The position numbers and the translations under genes are program-made. From the NCBI GenBank assembly GCA_018398815.1, contig CM031607.1, forward strand, positions 84,106,268-84,170,267: a stretch of DNA of 64,000 bases. The letters run 5' to 3'. The stretch comes from Conus ventricosus (Eukaryota > Mollusca > Gastropoda > Neogastropoda > Conidae). Of this stretch, positions 62,488-64,000 are shown in pieces (the stretch's first letter is position 1; the number at the start of each line of letters is the position of its first letter). The notes under the pieces were generated by a model, which did not search any database, was not told the origin of the DNA, and worked only from the letters and a program-made list of their open reading frames with translations.

Positions 62488-62679
62488 AAATTGAAAAAGT
62501 ACACTTACTCGAGGAATGAAGGAGTGGGATTTGACGATGAAGTGGAAGTATGACAAGGCACACTGATGATAACTTACGAAATACCTGCTTGTGTTTCAGC
62601 AACTGCGTGAGCAGGCCAAGAAGAATGTGGCCCCAAGGTCCAGAAGTACCAACAGATCATCTCCAGCTGCGGCTACTGA
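22427..62679 (+). CDS. RPL13A: 60S ribosomal protein L13a (uL13), 7 exons, frame interrupted
   Basis: Exons 22427-22444, 24903-24975, 30277-30341, 31944-32044, 42781-42926, 55734-55856 and 62600-62679 encode a near-complete uL13, expected about 202 residues against 203 in human. It is a structural large-subunit protein. Recognisable in order: [52 protein letters not shown] region, [57 protein letters not shown] and a lysine-rich end finishing SSCGY. All introns are GT-AG. Odd: exons 3, 4 and 7 each have net -1 base relative to the conserved frame (near 30298 and 30335, at CCC 31996-31998, at CCCC 62631-62634), so the annotated frame breaks. Introns total about 39 kb and host snoRNAs. Confidence 0.92.
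22981..23115 (-). repeat. Retroposon 3' end with (GAA)n tail, - strand copy
   Basis: Positions 23049-23115 are the reverse complement of 35325-35400, including CGCTGGTGA..CTACTCGTTT and the GAAGAAGAA tail. Just before it, a 34-bp direct duplication (GTTGTTTTAAAAAGACAAAG) occurs. Confidence 0.75.
23604..24299. mobile_element. Non-autonomous CAGGG-type (hAT-like) element, 696 bp
   Basis: TIRs CAGGGCTTCTG (23604-23614) and CAGAAGCCCTG (24289-24299), flanked by AGATC direct repeats (23599-23603, 24300-24304). Subterminal GGGGTCCC motifs repeat at both ends. No transposase frame. RPL13A intron 1. Confidence 0.85.
24903..24975 (+). CDS. RPL13A: RPL13A exon 2
   Basis: [20 protein letters not shown] then TLLQ and the first base of a Gly codon. 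Acceptor TTCCAG, donor GTGAGT. Confidence 0.95.
25439..25728 (+). pseudogene. hAT transposase N-terminal BED-finger fragment
   Basis: About 96 codons ending at the microsatellite. It contains WRWEWMEK, then the zinc finger [20 protein letters not shown] and [12 protein letters not shown]. The downstream catalytic domain is absent. Confidence 0.65.
25728..26165. repeat. CT-rich and CA microsatellite block
   Basis: Roughly 440 bp of CT, CCCT and CA repeats. Open frames across it are Ser-Leu or Arg-Glu dipeptide artefacts. Confidence 0.95.
26537..26880 (+). pseudogene. hAT transposase N-terminal BED-finger fragment
   Basis: [20 protein letters not shown], then in shifted frames [20 protein letters not shown] and [12 protein letters not shown], the Cys/His finger seen in the elements at 25439, 46218 and 58550. 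Frameshifts separate the parts. Confidence 0.6.
27998..28081. repeat. GC-rich hairpin block, copy 1
   Basis: Starts CAGCTTCAGGGGGCTTCGCC and continues as short inverted pairs of G and C runs. Homologous to 47484-47576 and 61155-61241, always near the right end of a hAT-type element. Confidence 0.85.
28140..28600. repeat. Imperfect palindrome, arms about 200 bp
   Basis: Centre near 28378. The inner arms read CTCCAAAAGG/TTTTGGAG and continue outward through TAGCTTCGCT/AGCGAAGCTA, the hammerhead-like segment, TAGTTACCGCCAAGGACA/TGTCCTTGGCGGTAACTA and beyond, with scattered mismatches. Confidence 0.9.
28711..28767. repeat. (TA)n microsatellite
   Basis: Two TA runs joined by TATTATA in RPL13A intron 2. 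Confidence 0.96.
28837..28910 (+). ncRNA. Box C/D snoRNA, family Y copy 1
   Basis: Terminal stem GAACAAGA (28837-28844) with TCTTGTTC (28903-28910). C box GTGATGA (28846-28852), D box CTGA (28899-28902), D' CTGA (28872-28875). The guide before D' is TTGTGTCGGACC, one base short of copies 2 and 3, which pair with the conserved 18S stretch GGTCCAGACAC. RPL13A intron 2. Confidence 0.75.
29056..29117 (+). repeat. LINE/SINE 3'-end fragment, copy 3
   Basis: GTGACAGCCCTGATGTGGCC to GGGCTATAAGCAACATT and ATCTT units, nearly identical to copy 1. A T run precedes it. Confidence 0.78.
29828..29903 (+). ncRNA. Box C/D snoRNA, family Y copy 2
   Basis: C box ATGATGA (29837-29843), D' CTGA after guide GTGTCTGGACCT, D box CTGA (29892-29895). 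Ends GACCAGG/TCTGGTTC pair. The guide GTGTCTGGACC matches 18S GGTCCAGACAC by Watson-Crick pairing. It lies 374 nt before RPL13A exon 3. Confidence 0.8.
30277..30341 (+). CDS. RPL13A: RPL13A exon 3 (frame-disrupted)
   Basis: Reads (G)QRVVVV, then [12 protein letters not shown] in a frame shifted by an extra base near GGGA (30297-30300). The end AGAACAAC lacks two bases relative to the expected Arg-Asn-Lys/Asn-Leu. Length is 65 against the 66 expected. Acceptor TTTTCCAG and donor GTGAGT are intact. Confidence 0.85.
31320..31389 (+). ncRNA. Box C/D snoRNA, SNORD34-like guide (intron 3)
   Basis: C box GTGATGG (31326-31332), guide CACTTACCTACATTG, D box CTGA (31381-31384), short stem TTTCC/GGAAA. 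The guide core CTTACCTACATTG pairs with the 28S stretch methylated by U34 in vertebrates. D' is CAGA, a weak form. Confidence 0.75.
31944..32044 (+). CDS. RPL13A: RPL13A exon 4 (one-base deletion)
   Basis: (L)[17 protein letters not shown], then after a missing C at 31996-31998 [16 protein letters not shown]. 101 bases against 102 expected. Acceptor GATTGCAG, donor GTAATT. Confidence 0.9.
32010..32480 (+). repeat. Tandem copies of the exon 4/intron 4 junction
   Basis: About five copies, period roughly 105-115 bp, of the exon 4 end CCTCCAAGATGTTCATCC..GTCAGAGGTA and the start of intron 4. Copies begin near 32010, 32107, 32222, 32321 and 32420. Later copies keep a GGTA(T/C)T decoy donor. Confidence 0.85.
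32681..32750 (+). ncRNA. Box C/D snoRNA, SNORD34-like guide, scaffold B copy 1
   Basis: Stem CAGTGTT (32681-32687) with AACACTG (32744-32750) is perfect. C box ATGATGA (32689-32695), guide CCTTACCTACATTG followed by ATTC, D box CTGA (32740-32743). RPL13A intron 4. Confidence 0.8.
33536..33630. repeat. (CA)n(CT)n microsatellite
   Basis: CA run followed by CT run in RPL13A intron 4. Confidence 0.95.
33850..33924 (+). pseudogene. Decayed scaffold B C/D snoRNA
   Basis: C box ATGATGA (33861-33867) survives, but the guide has become CTTTACATGATTC and the D box CTGA is GTGA (33910-33914 region). The flanks match 32681-32750 and 39314-39383. Confidence 0.65.
34041..34067 (+). repeat. G27 tract
   Basis: 27 consecutive G on the RPL13A sense strand, intron 4. 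Confidence 0.97.
34260..35400 (+). repeat. Probable retroposon with (GAA)n tail
   Basis: The end at 35325-35400 (CGCTGGTGACCTACTCGTTT then GAAGAAGAA) matches 23049-23115 in inverse orientation. The 5' boundary is not defined. No recognisable enzyme frame. A GC-rich patch lies at 34650-34800. Confidence 0.5.
35765..35854. repeat. (CA)n microsatellite
   Basis: About 45 CA units with one CG interruption. Confidence 0.97.
35915..37728 (+). pseudogene. Broken gene of an uncharacterised repeat-family protein
   Basis: Consecutive frames on the + strand, broken by shifts and stops, read as one protein-like series. In order: [40 protein letters not shown]; a Leu-rich segment; [20 protein letters not shown]; a predicted coiled coil around [18 protein letters not shown] (about 36750-36890); then, near 37360-37570, [18 protein letters not shown] and [18 protein letters not shown]. 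The coiled coil plus the DGTSRSGK motif recalls multi-copy uncharacterised proteins in marine invertebrates that are probably transposon-borne, but I cannot name the family. It sits inside RPL13A intron 4, sense orientation. A chance origin is unlikely given the length and the composition. Confidence 0.5.
37740..38800. other. RPL13A intron 4, no feature seen
   Basis: AT-rich unique-looking sequence with no recognised repeat or gene. Confidence 0.5.
38808..38871. repeat. (CA)n microsatellite
   Basis: About 30 CA units. Confidence 0.97.
39314..39383 (+). ncRNA. Box C/D snoRNA, SNORD34-like guide, scaffold B copy 2
   Basis: Stem CAGTGTT (39314-39320) with AATACTG (39377-39383), C box ATGATGA (39322-39328), guide CCTTACCTACATTG, D box CTGA (39373-39376). 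A truncated copy of its upstream flank lies at 39190-39240. RPL13A intron 4. Confidence 0.8.
39564..39731 (+). repeat. Two G tracts (31 and 29 nt)
   Basis: G runs at 39564-39594 and 39703-39731. A C run of about 30 nt lies at 39090-39120. Confidence 0.96.
40101..40804 (-). mobile_element. piggyBac-type 5' end repeat, copy 1
   Basis: On the - strand it begins TTAACCCTCTTGACAGGC, the TTAA plus CCC start of piggyBac-like ends. A promoter-like region with TCTCGCGAGA and GCCGCCAT follows. Near 40440-40380 is a short frame with [11 protein letters not shown] and acidic residues like a piggyBac transposase N-terminus. It ends at 40101 without a second TIR. It carries a private 35-bp tandem duplication (about 40285-40350). 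Confidence 0.7.
41091..41757 (-). mobile_element. piggyBac-type 5' end repeat, copy 2
   Basis: 667 bp, about 95% like copy 1 and in the same orientation, 286 bp away. TTAA is at 41754-41757, and TTAA also occurs at 41085-41088 just outside the other end. The initiating acidic frame is interrupted. Confidence 0.72.
42221..42303 (+). ncRNA. SNORD33: Box C/D snoRNA SNORD33-like, copy 1
   Basis: C box ATGATGA (42230-42236), D box CTGA (42293-42296), terminal stem GCCCAGTTTG (42216-42225) with CAAACTGGGC (42299-42308). The guide before D, ACATGCACTACCAT, matches human U33 and pairs with 18S rRNA near the TGGTGGTGCATGG stretch, allowing one G-U. It directs 2'-O-methylation by fibrillarin. RPL13A intron 4, about 475 nt before exon 5, the same host gene as in mammals. 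Confidence 0.88.
42781..42926 (+). CDS. RPL13A: RPL13A exon 5
   Basis: (G)[48 protein letters not shown]; 146 bases, open, phase 0 end. Acceptor GGTTGCAG, donor GTCAGT. Confidence 0.97.
43151..43220 (+). ncRNA. Box C/D snoRNA, family X copy 1
   Basis: Stem CAGGAGTC with GACTTCTG, C box GTGATGA (43160-43166), guide CTTTCTCACAGCGCA before D'-like TTGA, D box CTGA (43209-43212). The guide's target was not identified. RPL13A intron 5, 225 nt after exon 5. Confidence 0.75.
43975..44049 (+). ncRNA. Box C/D snoRNA, family Y copy 3
   Basis: Stem GAACAAGA (43975-43982) with TCTTGTTC (44042-44049), C box GTGATGA (43984-43990), guide TTGTGTCTGGACC before D' CTGA, D box CTGA (44038-44041). Best-preserved member of the 18S-guide family. 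Confidence 0.83.
44220..44240 (+). repeat. G21 tract
   Basis: 21 G on the sense strand after an A run. Confidence 0.96.
44601..44679 (+). ncRNA. Box C/D snoRNA, family Z copy 1
   Basis: Stem GGAAGCTC (44601-44608) with GAGTTTCC (44672-44679), C box ATGATTA (44610-44616), guide TAAAGTAGTGGT before D' CTGA (44634-44637), C' CTGATGA, D box ATGA (44668-44671). The guide pairs with 28S ACCACTAC. C and D boxes are variant but conserved in all four copies. Confidence 0.7.
45405..45475 (+). pseudogene. Family X C/D snoRNA, decayed copy 2
   Basis: D box CTGA (45462-45465) and most of the guide remain (TTTTTCATAGCGCATTGA), but the C box is reduced to AATGACT, a deletion in GTGATGACT. Confidence 0.7.
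46218..46497 (+). pseudogene. hAT transposase N-terminal BED-finger fragment
   Basis: [20 protein letters not shown], then [20 protein letters not shown] and [14 protein letters not shown], a C-x2-C...H-x5-H finger. AAG|GTAGTC after the finger could be a splice donor with the CT repeat in the intron. No catalytic domain follows. Confidence 0.65.
47484..47576. repeat. GC-rich hairpin block, copy 2
   Basis: CAGCTTCAGGGGGCTTCGCA and following G/C inverted runs; homologous to 27998-28081. Confidence 0.85.
47734..47804 (+). ncRNA. Box C/D snoRNA, family X copy 3
   Basis: Stem CAGCAA with TTGCTG, C box GTGATGA (47743-47749), guide CTTTCTCACAGCGCA before TTGA, D box CTGA (47792-47795). P1 counterpart of 51952-52022. 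Confidence 0.78.
48601..49264 (-). mobile_element. piggyBac-type 5' end repeat, copy 3
   Basis: 664 bp, same orientation and ends as copies 1 and 2 (TTAA at 49261-49264 on the right, AGTATGCACTTACC on the left). Longest acidic frame: 48919 leftwards, [11 protein letters not shown] and [13 protein letters not shown]. Unit P2 has the unoccupied site near 53178-53186. Confidence 0.75.
49335..49417 (+). ncRNA. Box C/D snoRNA, family Z copy 2
   Basis: Stem GGAAGCTC with GAGTTTCC (49410-49417), C box ATGATTA, guide TAAAGTAGTGGT before CTGA, C' CTGATGA, D box ATGA (49406-49409). Carries a 4-bp insertion (GATT) relative to copy 1. Confidence 0.7.
49907..51068 (+). mobile_element. Internally deleted hAT-type element with 6-bp target duplication
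   Basis: Perfect 15-bp TIRs CAGGGTTGTACATCC (49907-49921) and GGATGTACAACCCTG (51054-51068), flanked by CACCTG (49901-49906, 51069-51074). Unit P1 shows the single-copy site GACACCTGAGTAG near 45165. It keeps only the C-terminal transposase piece. Confidence 0.96.
50378..50800 (+). pseudogene. hAT transposase C-terminal (hATC) fragment
   Basis: 140 codons. A basic N-terminal stretch leads into [20 protein letters not shown] and [20 protein letters not shown], the hAT dimerisation motif, matching [16 protein letters not shown] of the ISCU-intron element. The BED finger and catalytic core are deleted, so it is not an active enzyme. Confidence 0.85.
51317..51386 (+). ncRNA. Box C/D snoRNA, family X copy 4
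   Basis: C box CTGATGA (51325-51331; first base unusual), guide CTTTCTCACAGCGCA before TTGA, D box CTGA (51374-51377), stem CAGCAGTC with GACTTGCTG. P2 counterpart of the decayed copy at 45405, here intact. Confidence 0.75.
51952..52022 (+). ncRNA. Box C/D snoRNA, family X copy 5
   Basis: C box GTGATGA (51961-51967), guide CTTTCTCACAGCGCA before TTGA, D box CTGA (52010-52013). Nearly identical to copy 3. Confidence 0.78.
52591..52677 (+). ncRNA. SNORD33: Box C/D snoRNA SNORD33-like, copy 2
   Basis: C box GTGATGA (52602-52608), guide ACATGCACTACCAT, D box CTGA (52665-52668), stem CCCAGTTTG with CAAACTGGG. Missing from unit P1, where sequence jumps from GTCACAAGACCTGTTG to GGGGCAAGAG. Confidence 0.87.
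52873..53018 (+). repeat. 73-bp tandem duplication
   Basis: Two adjacent copies starting CATATTAGAGTGTGAACAAA and ending in a T run. Confidence 0.93.
53245..53323 (+). ncRNA. Box C/D snoRNA, family Z copy 3
   Basis: Same stem, ATGATTA C box, guide TAAAGTAGTGGT, D' CTGA, D box ATGA (53312-53315) as copies 1 and 2. Confidence 0.7.
53659..53741 (+). ncRNA. Box C/D snoRNA, family Z copy 4 (diverged)
   Basis: Stem GGAAACTC (53659-53666) with GAGTTTCC (53734-53741), now fully Watson-Crick. C box ATGATTA (53668-53674), guide TTAAAGTAGTGGT before D' CTGA (53694-53697), D box ATGA (53730-53733). The loop between D' and D has diverged, yet guide and stem are kept, which argues for selection. Confidence 0.75.
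54280..54329 (+). repeat. G50 tract
   Basis: 50 consecutive G on the sense strand of RPL13A intron 5. Confidence 0.97.
54400..54487 (+). ncRNA. SNORD33: Box C/D snoRNA SNORD33-like, copy 3
   Basis: C box GTGATGA (54411-54417), guide ACATGCACTACCAT, D box CTGA (54474-54477), weaker stem CAGTTTG with CAGACTG. Outside the P1/P2 duplication. Confidence 0.83.
54805..55457 (+). repeat. 48-bp minisatellite, about 14 copies
   Basis: Unit contains GTAGGTATGAAGGAAACTTG then CTCACAGTTACCCTTTGAAT and TGCAAAGA. Copies vary (TTGGT, AACAAATT, TTAACC near the right end). Ends about 280 bp before RPL13A exon 6. Confidence 0.95.
55734..55856 (+). CDS. RPL13A: RPL13A exon 6
   Basis: 41 codons, [20 protein letters not shown] to a basic stretch ERKRKLQ; acceptor TGGGCAG, donor GTGAGT. 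Intact. Confidence 0.97.
55878..55900 (+). repeat. G23 tract
   Basis: Begins 21 nt after the exon 6 donor. Confidence 0.95.
55921..55997 (+). ncRNA. SNORD34: Box C/D snoRNA SNORD34-like, scaffold A copy 1
   Basis: Stem GGTTCCC (55921-55927) with GGGAAC (55991-55996), C box GTGATGC (55929-55935), guide CACTTACCTACATTG, D' CTGA (55958-55961), D box CTGA (55987-55990). Guide as in human U34 (28S methylation). Intron 6, 64 nt after exon 6. Confidence 0.88.
56120..56640 (+). mobile_element. hAT-type left part with finger frame
   Basis: A frame from 56380 ([20 protein letters not shown]) and shifted pieces reading [20 protein letters not shown] then HKGN resemble the start of a BED-type hAT transposase. 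A CAGACCTGTGCAC sequence at 56136 may be its left end. The right end was not found with confidence. Confidence 0.5.
56875..57603. mobile_element. Non-autonomous hAT-type element nested in another
   Basis: Left end CAGCGTTCG and right end GGGAACCCTG with AAGGA direct repeats (56870-56874, 57604-57608). Both subterminal regions are packed with GGTCCTTT(T/G)AA motifs, as in 58118-60070. Confidence 0.65.
58550..58830 (+). pseudogene. hAT transposase N-terminal BED-finger fragment
   Basis: [40 protein letters not shown]: a C-x2-C...H-x5-H finger, then a Ser/Pro-rich linker with [12 protein letters not shown]. The codons before 58550 are in another frame. Confidence 0.65.
59096..59430. repeat. (CA)n microsatellite block
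   Basis: About 330 bp of CA with CACTCGCTCACT interruptions. Confidence 0.97.
60540..61285 (+). mobile_element. BED-type hAT element with paired ends
   Basis: TIRs CAGACGTGGGAAT (60540-60552) and ATTCCCACCTCTG (61273-61285) with AATTTT on both sides (60534-60539, 61286-61291). It includes a G29 tract (60617-60645), a finger-region frame start [20 protein letters not shown] (60898 on) and a GC-rich hairpin block (61155-61241). Related to 26167-28128. Confidence 0.85.
61155..61241. repeat. GC-rich hairpin block, copy 3
   Basis: Three successive hairpins: GGGGGCTTTGCCCCC, CCAGGGGCATTGCCCCTGG, and CCGGGGGCC...GGCCCCGG. Confidence 0.88.
61508..61584 (+). ncRNA. SNORD34: Box C/D snoRNA SNORD34-like, scaffold A copy 2
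   Basis: Stem GGTTCCC (61508-61514) with GGGAAC, C box GTGATGT (61516-61522), guide CACTTACCTACATTG, D' CTGA, D box CTGA (61574-61577). RPL13A intron 6. Confidence 0.88.
62178..62244 (+). ncRNA. SNORD34: Box C/D snoRNA SNORD34-like, scaffold A copy 3
   Basis: Stem GGTTCCC (62178-62184) with GGGAAC, C box ATGATGC (62186-62192), guide CACTTACCTACATTG, D' CTGA, D box CTGA (62234-62237). RPL13A intron 6. Confidence 0.88.
62399..62485 (+). repeat. Interrupted 87-nt G tract
   Basis: G36, CA, G4, CA, G43 on the sense strand, 114 nt before the last RPL13A exon. Confidence 0.97.
62600..62679 (+). CDS. RPL13A: RPL13A exon 7 with stop (one-base deletion)
   Basis: [11 protein letters not shown], then after a missing C in CCCC (62631-62634) the frame [14 protein letters not shown] and TGA (62677-62679). 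80 bases against 81 expected. Acceptor GTTTCAG. Confidence 0.9.
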
Positions 62680-62707
62680 ACACCACTGTACTCTTGTCTC
62701 TGTGAAC

Positions 62708-62713
62708 AATAAA
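62708..62713 (+). terminator. RPL13A: RPL13A polyadenylation signal AATAAA
   Basis: AATAAA 29 nt after the stop codon, fitting the very short 3' UTRs of ribosomal protein genes. Confidence 0.85.
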
Positions 62714-62739
62714 TTTGTGACAGGAACATGCCTGTGCTG

Positions 62740-63550
62740 TGTCAAATGTTGAATGTATGGGTGTTGTCCATCTGTGTGTGGACAGTTATGATGTCGTATA
62801 TGTTCAACATGGCATCATGGGCATAAGTATATCTGACAAATGTTTAAGCATGGACAGACTCGCAGGTTGTGTAGAAGTAATGTATTGGTGTTAATTTGAA
62901 TTCTTTATGGATGGCTGATTACTGTCAGTTGAAAGTGTTCATGTTTAGAGTATTCTGCTGGTAACTTCTCTATCATGCTTTTCAAATGGAGCATAATATT
63001 GAGAAATAAATGCTGAAGGGTTTGAATGGAGTTTTGGAAATTTCTGAATTCATTTAACGTTTTTGCAGAGTTGAACAAATAGGGTATTTTGCAACGTTAC
63101 AAAGACTGGGAGAATAGGGTTTTGAAAAAGAAAAAACTTCCAGACTTGTGTCAGTTGATACTAGACTTCTTTGCAAATGATACTGTTCGTGTTTATTGCA
63201 AGATTTTGATACTCATGGGTGGTGACCACTTCAAAACGTTCTCCACCATCACGCTTCATGAGAGAGTTTGAATCTGAATCTGAAAACATACATGACAAAC
63301 GAACTACATGATCTGTGTTTCATGCCATCTGTGACGTCACGATGTATTCATGTTGTCAGCAGAAGTGACTAAAATAAGCCTCCAAGGAAAGAGCACGAAT
63401 ACCTTTTGTCTCGGGCATGTTGCGAAAGTCAAAGTGTTACCTTGAACAGTGTGAACGGGAGAGGATACAGGGCGACGTTGGCCGTGAGAATGAGAGATGG
63501 GCCTATTTGCCTCGGTGCTACCGTTGGAGTTGCTGTTAGAACTGCTTCTA
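62740..63550. other. Intergenic after RPL13A
   Basis: No gene recognised. A 60-codon frame (63089-63271, MQRYKDWENRVLKKKKLPDL) has no known motif. Confidence 0.5.
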
Positions 63551-63553
63551 GTG

Positions 63554-64000
63554 TTAACCCTTTCCCTGGTAGTCGCGACTATAGTCGCGCTGCTTTGTTT
63601 ATACTGTCGACTGGTAGTCGCGACTATAGTCGCGCTGCACAGTGACGCAAATCAGCCGCTTGGGGTTATTGTTCTTGGCTTAGAAATCAGGTCAGGGGCG
63701 CTACAATTTGTGGAATACAGGCTAGAGGGGCCCTGCAACCTGTATATTCAGTGTTCAGGCAATGTTTTCAGTGTCTGTGCTATGATTATACAGACTGCTT
63801 GTCGAAGTGTAAACAAAACCACCAAGATGGCGCGCTGCGCGAAACGTGGATCGTGGTAGGAATGTTTTTCAGGACTTTTTCGAAGATTTTTTCCGCGATG
63901 TAGAGAATGTAGATGAAGAGGATGGTAACTTAGAAGATTTACAAGCTGTTCTACAAAATGTGATGCTTGAGGGCGACATCAGAGACATGAATCAAGCCCC
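63554..64000 (+). mobile_element. piggyBac-like element, 5' end (runs off window)
   Basis: TTAA (63554-63557) followed by CCCTTTCCCTGGTAGTCGCG, the TTAACCC start of piggyBac ends. Two subterminal copies of a palindrome-like AGTCGCGACTATAGTCGCG (about 63571-63589 and 63614-63632). A first ATG at 63827 (ARCAKRGSW) runs into a stop. In the next frame, NVFQDFFEDFFRDVENVDEE and an acidic tail look like a piggyBac transposase N-terminus. The rest lies outside the window. Confidence 0.75.

Noticed and set aside
22427..62679. RPL13A as a processed pseudogene
   Set aside because: It has introns with correct splice sites, a TOP-like start and intronic snoRNAs, so it is not retroposed.

Overview
This is eukaryotic nuclear DNA: small exons with GT-AG introns, abundant microsatellites, homopolymer G tracts and many DNA transposons. 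Codon content, the microsatellite load and the SINE/hAT content suggest a marine invertebrate, most likely a mollusc (possibly a gastropod). That placement is inference; no species is named.

Two multi-exon protein genes are recognisable, both on the + strand. ISCU (CDS 2968-9800, five exons) encodes the mitochondrial iron-sulfur cluster scaffold, complete at 166 residues with its three cysteines. RPL13A (start codon 22427, stop 62677-62679, seven exons) encodes ribosomal protein uL13 and is stretched over about 40 kb, almost all of it intron. A tRNA-Lys(CTT) gene lies at 1123-1194 on the - strand.

The RPL13A introns are the main interest. They carry about 22 box C/D snoRNA-like units in five families: SNORD33-like (3), SNORD34-like (7 in more than one scaffold), and three families called X (5), Y (3) and Z (4) here. 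Human RPL13A also hosts U33 and U34, so the pairing of host gene and snoRNA looks ancient, while copy number here is expanded. Part of the expansion comes from a tandem duplication of intron 5 (44597-49328 and 49331-53240). Later transposons landed in only one copy, so each unit holds the pre-insertion site of the other.

RPL13A exons 3, 4 and 7 contain single-base indels, mostly at homopolymers, that break the reading frame. This suggests uncorrected long-read errors, or less likely a host gene that kept its snoRNAs and lost its protein.

Layout: 1-800 TG/CA microsatellite; 1123-1194 tRNA-Lys; 2968-11422 ISCU, with a hAT transposon in intron 2; 11.4-22.4 kb intergenic (SINE, hammerhead-like repeat, 23-bp minisatellite, LINE 3' end, inverted repeat); 22.4-62.7 kb RPL13A with snoRNAs, about nine hAT/BED-type elements, piggyBac-end repeats and minisatellites; 63.55-64.0 kb the 5' end of a piggyBac-like element running off the window.
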